Source: Metridium senile
Taxonomy: Eukaryota > Cnidaria > Anthozoa > Actiniaria > Metridiidae
DNA length: 64,000 nucleotides
NCBI GenBank assembly: GCA_949775045.1
Contig: OX459097.1
Coordinates: 23,281,205-23,345,204 of the forward strand
Reading direction: 5' to 3'
Shown here: in pieces, positions 1-12,200 of the stretch
Layout of the letters: every line of letters begins with the position of its first letter
Numbering within the stretch: the first letter of the stretch is position 1
The notes under the pieces: model-generated
The model's database searches: none
Told to the model about the DNA's origin: nothing
What the model saw: only the letters and a program-made list of their open reading frames with translations
Made by a program: the position numbers and the translations under genes

Positions 1-95
1 ACTACCACTACCACTATCACCACCACCACCACCACTAACAACAACACTATGATATCACTATCATATTTAATGTTTTACAATCTTTTTTTTTTCAG

Positions 96-296
96 GTTCA
101 GCGTGTTTGAATGGAGCTACCTGTATCAATACTGTCGGGTCCTATAAATGTCTGTGTAATGAGTTTACGAATGGATTACGCTGTGAGCTCGACGTCAATG
201 AATGTGCTATCAACAGTAGCTTGTGTCAGAACGGTGGCATCTGTCAAAATAAACTGTATAATGGATTTGAGTGTTTCTGTTATCACGGATTTTATG
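96..296 (+). CDS. Crumbs-like exon a: EGF modules
   Basis: Acceptor TTTTTTTTTTCAG ends at 95; the donor GTATAG follows 296. The exon starts and ends in phase 1. It codes the rest of one EGF ([18 protein letters not shown]) and most of a second beginning [10 protein letters not shown]. It is a near-copy of exon c at 1219. Confidence 0.85.
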
Positions 297-3200
297 GTAT
301 AGAATGTAGTCTTTTTAAAACCATTCATTCATTTATTTATCCATTTATCCATTCATTCATTTATTCATTCAACTAGTTATTCATTCATCCATGCATCCAT
401 GATCGCCAGTTAGTGTGTTTGTTCCTATTTGTAGGTACATACTGCCAAACAAACGTCGATGATTGTTATCAAAACAACCAGCCCTGTAAAAACGGTGGAA
501 CATGTGTGGACCTGTTAAGCGATTACTCGTGCAAATGTACCAGTGGATGGAAAGGCCAGCACTGCGATCAAGACATCAACGAATGTTCACTGGGATATTG
601 TAAGAACGGTGCTACATGTAACAACACACAAGGCTCGTATAACTGTCATTGTGTTACTACTGGCTTTGACGGCCAGAACTGCTCACATAACATCAATGAC
701 TGTGTTAACAACACATGTGTCAAGAACGCGACCTGTGTCGTTGGCGTTAATAACTACACATGTCGCTGCCCTAATGGCTATAGAGGAGAGTTTTGCCATA
801 TTGATATAAATGAGTGCGCGTCGAATCCCTGTAAAAACAACGGTACATGTTCGAACGAGGTTGGACAATACAAGTGTAGTTGTTTGAGCGGGTTCAATGG
901 AACACAGTGTGAGAACAACATCGATGATTGTCCATCCCATGGCTGTAACAATGGGACGTGTATTGATGGTGTCAATGGGTATACATGTCAGTGTTACAGT
1001 GGATTTAATGGAACACAATGTGAACACGAGATTAACGAATGTCTTAACAGTAAGTAGATGATGGTGATGGTGGTGATGATGCTGGTGATGTTGATGATGT
1101 TGTTGTTGACGAGGATGATGATGGTGAGTATGATCATCAACATCATCACTCTCATCATCATCATCATTATAACCATCATCAACATCGATCATTATTAATT
1201 CTTACAAATCTGTTTCAGGTTCATCGTGTTTGAATGGAGCTACCTGTATCAATACTGTCGGGTCCTATAAATGTCTGTGTAATCAGTTTACGAATGGATC
1301 CCGCTGTGAGCTCGACATCAATGAATGTGCTATCAACAGCGGCTTGTGCCAAAACAATGGCGTCTGCGACAACAAAAAGTACAATGGATTTGAATGTTTT
1401 TGTCGACAAGGATTTTACGGTAATGTGTTTACTGATCATAGCCTAATTACTCTGTGCGTCACATTTGGATCGCCATAAGAATATTAGACATTCATCCATT
1501 CATCATTCATTCATCCATCCATCCATTCATCCATTCATTCATTCATCTCAGTGTGCATTCATTCTTTTATTCTTAAATTCACATTGTTCCTTCCTAGTTC
1601 ATTGATACATTTCTAAGTCTTATCATCATCCATCCATCCATTCGTCCGATCATGTTATTTTGAGTCTGATGTGTTTGTGTAGGTAAATATTGCCAAACAA
1701 ACGCCGATGACTGTGGTCGCAATGGCCAGCCCTGTAAAAACGGTGCGACATGTGTGGACCTGTTAAACGCATACTCGTGCAAATGTACCAGTGGATGGAA
1801 AGGCCAGCACTGCGATCAAGACATCAACGAATGTTCACTGGGATATTGTAAGAACGGTGCTACATGTAACAACACACAAGGCTCGTATAACTGTGACTGT
1901 GTTCCTGGGTATAACGATTTCAACTGTTCTACTGATATTGATGAGTGCGCTGACCTGCCGTGTAAGAATGGAGCGACGTGTCATGATCATGTTAACTTCT
2001 ACAACTGTACGTGTATCCCTGGCTATGAAGGTTAGTACTACAATGTATTTAGCATTATTAAATAATTATTAGAAATCACGCGTTCTGATTGGTTGAGGCG
2101 CATGCTTTTTGAGAGCACACAGCACGCGCGTTTGTATGTTGATCAATTTGTATTTTATATTATAAAATTCATGAATAATTAATGAGAATTTTACAAAAGA
2201 ACTCAATGCCGTGACGAGTTCTGTAAATCTCATACAGATTTCGTCCGGATTTGCATAAGTTTCGACTTGAATTTTCTCGGCCAGATTTACATTTATCTTG
2301 ACAATTTTAGTAAAATATGAAAGAACTAACGTTGGACTTTCATAAGTTCTATACAATATTCGCGTCCGATCTGTATCCGATATACAACGGCTCGTCTTCG
2401 ACTCGCCGTTGTATATCGGATACAGATCGGCCGCTCATATTGTATATATTACTTATAAAATTCATGAATAATTAATGAGAATTTTACAAAAGAACTCAAT
2501 GCCGTGACGAGTTCTGTAAATCTCATACAGATTTCGTCCTGATTTGCATAAGTTTCAACTTGGATTTTCTTGGCCAGATTTACATTTATCTTGACAATTT
2601 TAGTAAAATATGAAAGAACTAACGTTGGACTTTCATAAGTTCTATACAATATTCGCGTCCGATCTGTATCCGATATACAACGGCTCGTCTTCGACTCGCC
2701 GTTGTATATCGGATACAGATCGGCCGCTCATATTGTATATATTACAAAGAAATCAGAAAACTTGCTTTCTGTGCTGTATGCAGTTATAAAGCACTTGGGG
2801 ATTGTCAGAACACTGGAGAAGTGTTGAGAAGCACTCTGCCTCGCCTCGTGTTGTCAATCCCGCATGCTGTATTTAGAGGTCAGAGACTGAAGTGAGTTCT
2901 TTATCGGCAAATACAGGCACGCGCTGACTCTTCAATGAACGAGAACTTTTGAACACTGCACGAGCCATAAATACTGTCGTATGAAGAAATTTCGAGTTCA
3001 TTGAACAGTCAGCAAGTGACTGTATTTGCCGATAAAGAACGAATTTTTTTCGAAAAGTTTCTAACTCTTTTAATATTAAAATTGAGCTCGCTGAGTGTGC
3101 GTTATCGATGAATAACAGCACTCCACGTGATCGATTTAAGACAATTAATGGGTATCTCAGATTTTGTACAGTGCACGACATTTTAATATTGAAACTGAGT

Positions 3201-6200
3201 CATGAGCGTCGGCTTCAGACGTAATAAAGTTAGACTGGTCTGTTATATTCAAAAGAGCTTTGAAAAGAACTGTTGTAAAGCAGCACATCTTTAGTGAAGA
3301 AGATTTTATAGTTTCTGAAACTGTGTTGAACAATACAGAGAAACACTGCATGTATGCGTTACTAACTAATGTATTAATATTTAGTGAATGTTTAGTCACT
3401 ATTACTCAACCCGAAACATCAAATACAAAAGGGAACCTCATTACATCTTTACTTGTCTTTGATAGTTACTAATATAATAGTCACTATATAAATAAGAACT
3501 ATTACCCAGTAGCAATTTGATTCTATTTCATGGATATAGTGTTTGCGCTCTATTCCACAACATCACCTTGATTCTATTTCATGGATATAGTGTTTGCGCT
3601 CTATTCCACAGTAGCAATTTGATTCTATTTCATGGCTATAGTGTTTGCGCTCTATTCCACAGTAGCAATTTGATTCTATTTCATGGATATAGTGTTTGCG
3701 CTCTATTCCACAACATCACTTTGATTCTATTTCATGGATATAGTGTTTGCGCTCTATTCCACAACATCACTTTGATTCTATTTCATGGATATAGTGTTTG
3801 CGCTCTATTCCACAGTAGCAATTTCATTCTATTTCATGGATATAGTGTTTGCGCTCTATTCCACAGTAGCAATTTGATTCTATTTCATGGATATAGTGTT
3901 TGTGCTCTATTCCAAAGTAGCATTTTGATTCTATTTCATGGATAAAGTGTGTGTGCTCTATTCCACAGTAGCAATTCGATTCTATTTCATAGATATAGTG
4001 TTTGTGCTCTATTCCACAGTAGCAATTTTATTGTATTTCATGGCTATAGTGTTTCCGCTCTATTCCACAGTAGCAATTCGATTCTATTTCATGGATATAT
4101 AGTGTTTGTGCTCTATTCCACAGTAGCAATTCGATTCTATTTCATGGATATGAAATGTGTGTTTTTCTTCCAGGTACAAACTGTACTCATGACATCGACG
4201 AGTGTTTGTCCAGCCCATGTCAAAACAACGGTACTTGCCAAGACGGCATCAACGATTTCAACTGTACCTGTAACAGCAACTTCACAGGCGACTTCTGTCA
4301 ATATCCAATCTCTCGCTGTCGTCCTGACAACCCTTGCCTCAACAACGGCACTTGTAATACTTTAGGAGTACATAACTATACATGTAACTGTCTGCCTGGG
4401 TATGGAGGCGAGAACTGTCAGAATACAACTACTGTTAGCTTGAATGGGAGTTCGTCTATGGCCTTTGATGTAGGGAGAAATGTGTTTAATTTATCGCTGC
4501 AGTTTAGGACAACTTTGAAGTATGGCGTGTTAGCAGACGATAGAGGTATTGTTATGTAAATTATTATATTTATCATTGTTAATATCGTTATCACTATCGT
4601 TATTATTGTCGTTATCACTATCGTATCAATATTGCTATTATTATTGTTATTATTATAATTATCATCATCGTCATCATTATCATTTTAATTATCGTTATCA
4701 TTATTGTTATTATTATCATTGTCGTTATGATTGTCATTATCATTATCGTTATCATTACCATCATTGCATCATTGTCGTTATCATTTTGATATCTTTATCA
4801 ACATATAGACCACCATCTTCATCATTATCATGTGATTGTTTCAATTGTGTATATTTGTATTCTATTATTACAAGGTGGAACCATTCTACTCCAGTTAAAT
4901 GGAGACGAACTACAACTCACCTACAACGGCATCAATCATACTCTTGGACAAGACGCTGACCTAGCCAACGCAGACTGGCATCGTGTGGCCATCAACCTGA
5001 CAGCTAGCGCTATCCTCATCCCTATCGACAACTCTTCGTGTTTGAACTGTAGTCTTACCATCCCAATATCATCAACGCCGTCAATATCAACGCTCTACAT
5101 CGGTGGTAAGACCGGTATTGATAACAAAGGGTTTATTGGTTGTATTCGCGCTGTAGAACTCGATGATATCACTATCCTACCCACTGATTCTAGTGTCCAA
5201 CTGGTCAATGTTATTAGTGGGTGTCCACGAGTTACTGTCTGTCAGCCAAGCCCGTGTGTCCATGGACAGTGTATTGATGAGTGGGACAGTCATAAGTGTG
5301 AGTGTACTCGGCCATGGAATGGACCCAAGTGTAATGCAAGTAAGTTTCTTCATGATTGTTTTATGTAAAATAATAAATAATAATAAGTACTTATTGACTG
5401 AGTGGGAGGACCGGACGGGATAATATTTGGCTCGAGGTTATCACGTAACGAATGAGCGCAGCGAGTTCTATACAAATGGCCAAGAGCCAAATATTTCCCG
5501 TCGGGCACGACCTAACTCTGTCAATAAGCATTTTATCATATGGCACTTTCGTTTTTTATTTTTTTCGCAAGCGTTTCCGTAACCCTTTTTACGCTGGCCG
5601 GACGGCTGTTTACGGTCTGCAACAAAAGATGTACGGACACCATCACGTGACTTCTCTGCATGATTTTTATTGGAGACGCGTCAGTATACGTTATACGATA
5701 GATAATTTTTTTAATGTCTCAATGTATTTAGCATTCAGACACAAGTGTCCTACTTATATAATTGGGGAGACTCACACTCACACTCACTACCTCTACATTA
5801 AATATTTTATCACGCAACTCTGCTCACATGCTCATTTTTACGGAGGGAGGAAAACCGGATCACCCGGAGAAAAACCCTCGTGGCATAGGAGAGAAGAACA
5901 CATCAAACAAACTCAACTCACATATAATCCATGCCCGAGCCGGGACTCGAACCTGGACCACAGCGGTGAGAGGGACGGGGTAAACCACTACACCACAAAC
6001 GCCACCCATGACACAATATATATGAGCGGCCGATCTCTTTTGAATAAACAACGGCAAGTCAAAGACGACTAATACATTACATTACAATTGCAGCGATTGT
6101 GGCAGGGACGTTTGGTGCCAAAGGTGACCTCAACACGGCAAGCAGACGTCGACGAAGATCAGCACCAGGCAACGCTAGCTTTGCAAAATTTACGACACAA

Positions 6201-9200
6201 ACAACATTAACATCATCGAGTGAATTTTCCTTCTTCCTCAAAACGAGGGAAAGCGATGGTCTAATTGCCTTCATGACGTCAGAGGCTGCTGATCATGTGA
6301 CTGTGGTGTTATCAAGCGGGATGGTCGTGGTACAAATCACTATAGGTTTGTTATATTATTTCATTACGTACGAATTTGTAATTGCGTATAGTTTTGTTAC
6401 GTAAGTTTTTATTGCGTTCGATTCAGTAACCTTTGATACTATTTAATGACGATTGTGTGGAGATTTTGTTAGCTATATTGTTAGCTATTTTGTCCCCCAC
6501 ATAAACAAGCCGTGCGTCCTAATGAAATTATAGGCAATAAACCTTTTTACAGTTCCAAGTCGAGGTTCCAGTTGCTGCGTATGATAAAATATAGTTTTGT
6601 TATGTGTGGCAACTCCAACTTCGACCATTATTCGTGGCACTGGACGGAACTGTGAAAGATGTTTATCATTCTCTATTTACCTTTTCATTTGTTGCGTATA
6701 ATTTTGTTACGTACGAATTTGTTGCGTATAATTTTGTTACGTATGTTTTTGTTGCGTACGATTATCCCCTACATTTTTGATACTTTTTTGTGGTGATTTT
6801 GTCAGGATTATGTAGCGATTTTATTACGATTTCTTTACGATTTAATTACCATAATTACCCACCATAAACAAGTCGTAAGGTCGTAATGAAATAGGGCAAT
6901 TATTTTATTATCTTTTCATTTATCCAGATGACAATAAGAACAATCACACCATCAATCAAATGATAAACGATGGTCAAAGCCACTTGGTCTCAATCAGCAC
7001 AACAGCTACCAAGATAGACAACACAGCATACCCAGGAATAGCTCTGTCTTCATCAATTACCCTTAAATCAACCTACCTCGGCGGCTTGAAAAGTTGGTCA
7101 GCGGTTGCTCAAGATATCGTCATAGCAACCAAAGGGTTGCGTGGGTGTCTTCAAGATACACGCCTTGACAACAAACGTTTTGAGTTCTCCAATTCACCGT
7201 CTTCACAAGATGTGTTCTCCATGGTTGAAAGTGCTGGTCTTGGTAAGGGTTGTCCGGGTGAAGCTGTTTGTCGTCCCCAGCCGTGTGCTAATGGTGGTGA
7301 GTGTAAAGACATTTGGAATGATTACAAGTGTGAATGTAAACCTTTTTATGGTGGGCAAAACTGTTCTCTGACTGGATGTGATTTGGCCAAGCCGTGTGGA
7401 CTCGCTGGACGGTGTTTGGATGTAGAGAACGGACAGTTTGAATGTAAGTATAATATAATGATAAAGCCTGGCTCATACTGGCGACATAAGCCTGGGCCAC
7501 ACTGACTAGTGACATAAGCATAAGCCACATACGCAGAGTTAGTTTGGCTTTGCTCATTAGCCGCACTTGTCTTTTCTCACACCTAGTTGAGAAATGCTTC
7601 ACTGAGTCTGCGTATGTTGCTTATGCTTATGCTTAATAATATTATTAATATTGGTAATGATAATGATGATAATGATATATTATTGTGGTGTCCACTAGGT
7701 GTCTACCCTGCTACATTCAATGTAAGTCTTAGTCAGGCATCGTTCTCCTACATACCGAACAACAACTATACCCTGGATCAGCAGTTCTCTTTCCGCATCA
7801 AGACGCGTCAAACACGCGCTGTGGTGTTCTCTATTGGACAAGGTTTGGTTGTTAGAGTTGACAATGGCACGTTGAATGTTAGTTGTAGTGTATGTCAAGG
7901 ATCCAGTAGTTTTGTATCAGGTAAAACTGACATAAATATACACCTATTTCAATAATCGTTGTCACAATCAAAGTTACAGTCCACACTCTGAAGCCTGCAA
8001 AGGATTTCGGTATTTCTTCTCTTGTTATCGATTTATTCATAAAATATTTTGTTTGTACGTGTTTGTGCGATATGTTAATAACAAGTTGTTGTAGTGGTAG
8101 ATGATGAAACAAATATTTTTTGAAAATACGTCTAATAAATCTCAAATTATGTTGATATTACCGACATCCTTTGCAGGATTCAGAGTGTGGACTGTAGTTT
8201 TGATTACGACAACGATTTTTGAAAAGGGTGTATATTGAATAAGGGTAGATCATATATATGTCATAGATCATTGATATGTAACTCCATGTACATCTGCTAG
8301 AGCACCCGGGGATTGGCAGAACACGAGAGGATGTGTTAAGACAAGAATGACTCAAATAATAGCAGTTTCCAATCATAGTAAGATAAGAGAATCGCCAACT
8401 CCCTTCACATCCACAAACTCTGTTGGGCACGTAGTAATGAAATCAGTGGTAACATATCAGAATGCATGCGTTAATTCTAATGGTTAGGCGATAATGATGT
8501 ATCTATGTTCTTACAAAGATTGTTTATATATTCCAGGTAAAGTCATCAACAATGGTGTCTGGCATGCAATCAGTTTTAACTCCTCAGACCGCGTCTACTT
8601 AACAATCGATACATCTACTGAAAGATTCACCGGTAACCTAGCAACCCAGGCCCTTACAAACCTACTAGCAAACCCTGTAATCATTGGACAAACTACTCCT
8701 AATGCTCTTAAAGGTTGCCTTGACAACCTGAGAGTGGGCGGAGCTTTACTGCCATTCAAACCATACTACAATGCCAGTTTTAATGTCAGTCACGTGACGC
8801 CCCTCAAGCCTCAATTCAATGCTACCCTTAGCGGTGTAGACAATGGTTGTCGTAGTGATGATGTGTGTGGTCCTAAGCCATGTATACGAGGAAATTGTTC
8901 GGATATCTGGAACGCTTTTGACTGCACATGTCCAGTGGGGTATGCAGGTCCCGTATGTAACAATACGGCAAACATGACATGCGTACATCAGCCCTGTATT
9001 AACGGTGCTACGTGTGTGAATAACGCTACAGCTCATGTTAACAGCAACTACCAAGTTAGTGACTATGGCAAGGATAGGTTTGTATGCCAATGTCCCGCGG
9101 GGTTTCAAGGTAGACGATGTGAAGATGTCACTAACGAATGCTCGCCTTCTCCTTGTGTAAATGGAGGTAATTGCACCGATCTTCATTTGAGCTTCTCTTG

Positions 9201-12200
9201 TTCGTGTGTACGTGGTTTTGCGGGAAGACGATGCGAAGTCAACATCGATGACTGTGTGGGCAATAATTGTACTAACAATGCTACATGTATTGATGGCGTC
9301 GCTTCCTACTCCTGTAACTGCACCCAGGGTTTCAACGGCACGTACTGTAAACAAGACATCAACGAGTGTAAAGCGAACGTGTGTGCGTCACTCGGCACGA
9401 ATAACTGCACCAACTCGTATGGTTCGTACCAATGCCACTGTTATACGGGTTACTACGGCCGCAATTGCCAGTACAATGCAACGCAGTGGTGTGCAGTCGG
9501 CAAGCCTTGCATTAATGGAAAATGCAGTGGAAATACCACAGGATTCTACTGTGCTTGTGACCGTGGCTGGGAAGGTCGTACATGCGCGAGTGATATCCAA
9601 GAATGCTTAAGCAATCCTTGCATCAACAATGGTACTTGTGTTGATAGTCGACCAGGAGGGGTGTTTGTCCCGGGTTATAACTGTAGTTGTACGGTCGACT
9701 GGACAGGGAAGAACTGTGAGAACAACGTCAACCCGTGTAACGCAACGCTGTGCGCGAATAACGCAACCTGCAATAGAATATCTTATAACGAGTATAAATG
9801 TAACTGTACTGAAGGTTACGGGAATATGAAATGTACCGGCTTGACGAAGTTCTGTCCGTCAAATCGCTGTGAAAACGGAGGTATTTGCGTCCCTCTACCG
9901 GACGGCTTTAACTGTGAGTGCGAGCCTGGTTATAAGGGGAAAACTTGCGGTGAACTAGAAAACAAGTGCGATTCTAATCCTTGCCAACATGGCGGATCAT
10001 GTACAACAACTTTGATAGGTTATAAATGTTCTTGTACGAACGCTTACAACGGAACCAACTGTCAAACTGCTATCGATTTCTGTAAGGACAACAAGAAATG
10101 CCTACACGACAGTGTGTGTGTTTCCAACACATCGATTGCGAACTACACATGTAACTGTTCAAAAAACTTCCACGGAACAAACTGCGAGACAAAAGTGGCC
10201 GTCACAGAAATGGTTGTGAAACGGTGCGAAGGTAACATCAACCATTGTGATAATAATAAATACAAACATAAAAGAGCATTCTTGGTGTATTAAATCCGTC
10301 AAACAAATGTTTGTAGGTTGGATTTTGATTCATAATAGTATTTGTTTTGTCATCAACAGTCATTTACATATTTGAAGTATAAACTCTTATAACTTACAGC
10401 GCGACGCACCTTACCGTGGCCACCTAATTAAAGTTTTGTACAAGTTAACCAATCAGAAAGCGAGAATTTGACCTTAATATAAAAACACTTTGAAATGTTC
10501 AAAGCGAAGACAAGAGTAAAGTTTATAAGTGTCTGAAAAACTTCTTAGGATGTTTCAATTTGAAAAGGTGTAGCAAATAATATGAAACGAGAAACGTTTG
10601 AACGCTAAGCTAACTTGTACAAAACTTTAATTGGGTGGCCACGGTAAGGCCCGTTAAGCCGTAAAGACTCATCACTCAAATCAAGTAATATTTCACTATT
10701 AAACTGTTCACTTTATGTAGAATCGATACAGAAAGTATTGTATTAGGGGTGACATGCACTTACAGTGAGAATCAAAAAACGTGGGCAACTGTCTCAGAAA
10801 CAACTATATCACCGCAAGAAGTTTGACTGATGTGTAGTATGATAAACTTTTTGTAGTTAGAGTTGTTTGTGAGCTGTTAAACGAACAGAAACGATTTCTA
10901 AAGTATTTCTGGGTGCCCACGGTTTTTTTGATTCGCACTGTAAAGAAGTGAATTGAATGTTGTTTTTTTTTGTAGGTGGGACGGTGGCGCTTGCTGTGTG
11001 TGCATCGTTTCTTGTCATCTCGTTAATTGTCAATATTTGTCTTGTGGTGTATTTATACAGAAACAGAACAAGGTTAAAGTATATCAATGTATTATTCTAT
11101 TTATATCTAATACACCAAATCGGCTAACGCGTTGCTATGTATGTTTCCACCCAATTCAAATCTGTTGGGAATAAGATTCTTTGTCTTTTGTCAGTTTCGA
11201 TATCACGTGGAACGTTTTTGGAACAAAGGTTTTTATTAATTCCCAGGGGTCGGTTTTACGAAGCCTGAATAGCGCTATCCACCGGATAAATCCTTATCCA
11301 GCGGATAAAATCTATAAAAGACCTATGCAGTGGATAACTTTTATCATATCCGCGGATAACTTTATCCTTCTTCGTACAACCGCGGCGCCAGAGGTTTTGA
11401 ATTAGGTGGAAACGTACATAGCAACGCGTTAACCGATTAGGAATATTGTAAGAACGCTGTCATGCAGAGTTTTGTCGTTTAGTGGGAAAGGAATTAATTT
11501 AACTGAGACAAATGCATATGAAGATCACTCAAGCTGAACTCTCTTTTTTCAGGGTTATTCTCTTCTTCCTAAGTTAGTAATGTTTTTATTTCACGTGACA
11601 ACAAGCTGTTGAATTTGAAGTTCTTTTTCTCATTCTTTCCAGGAAAACCACTGAGAGGGCAGGCTACTATGTAAGCATAACTTGGACACTCATGTGTACA
11701 GCTGACAAACAAACAAACACAAAAACAGACAAACAGACAAACAGATTAACAGATTAACAGACAAACAGAAAAACAAACAGACAAACAAACAGACAAACAA
11801 ACAGACAAACAGACAAACAGACAAACAGACAAACAGACAAACAGACAAACAAACAGACAAACAGACAAACAAACAAACAGACAAACAGACAAACAGGCAA
11901 ACAGACAAACAGACAAACAGACAAACAGACAAACAGACAACCAGACAACCAGACAAACAGACAAACAGACAAACAGACAAACAGACAAACAGACAAACAG
12001 ACAAACAGACAAACAGACAGACAAACAGACAAACAGACAGACAAACAGACAAACAGACAAACAGACAAACAGACAAACAGACAAATTAAACAGACAAACA
12101 AACAAACAGACAAACAAACAAACAAACAGACAAACACACAGACAGACAAACAAATTAAACAAAGAAACAGACCGTCGGCAAACAGACAAACAAACAAATG

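Larger units (their letters stand above)
62..1895 (+). repeat. Intragenic tandem duplication (exons a+b copied as c+d)
   Basis: About 62-660 and 1190-1895 are copies: both exons, the intervening intron with its ATTCATTC repeats, and the GTAG acceptor are shared. Long exonic stretches are identical, so the duplication looks recent or kept alike by gene conversion. Confidence 0.85.

Noticed and set aside
3517..4365. Open frames of [10 protein letters not shown] repeats
   Set aside because: They come from the 51-bp intronic minisatellite and are out of step with the exon e splice acceptor.
4549..4959. Frame with [15 protein letters not shown] runs
   Set aside because: Translation of ATT/ATC microsatellite in an intron; it overlaps a real exon in another frame.
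5452..6072. 206-codon frame before exon g
   Set aside because: Runs through a fold-back element and an antisense SINE; not in a frame that joins the receptor exons.
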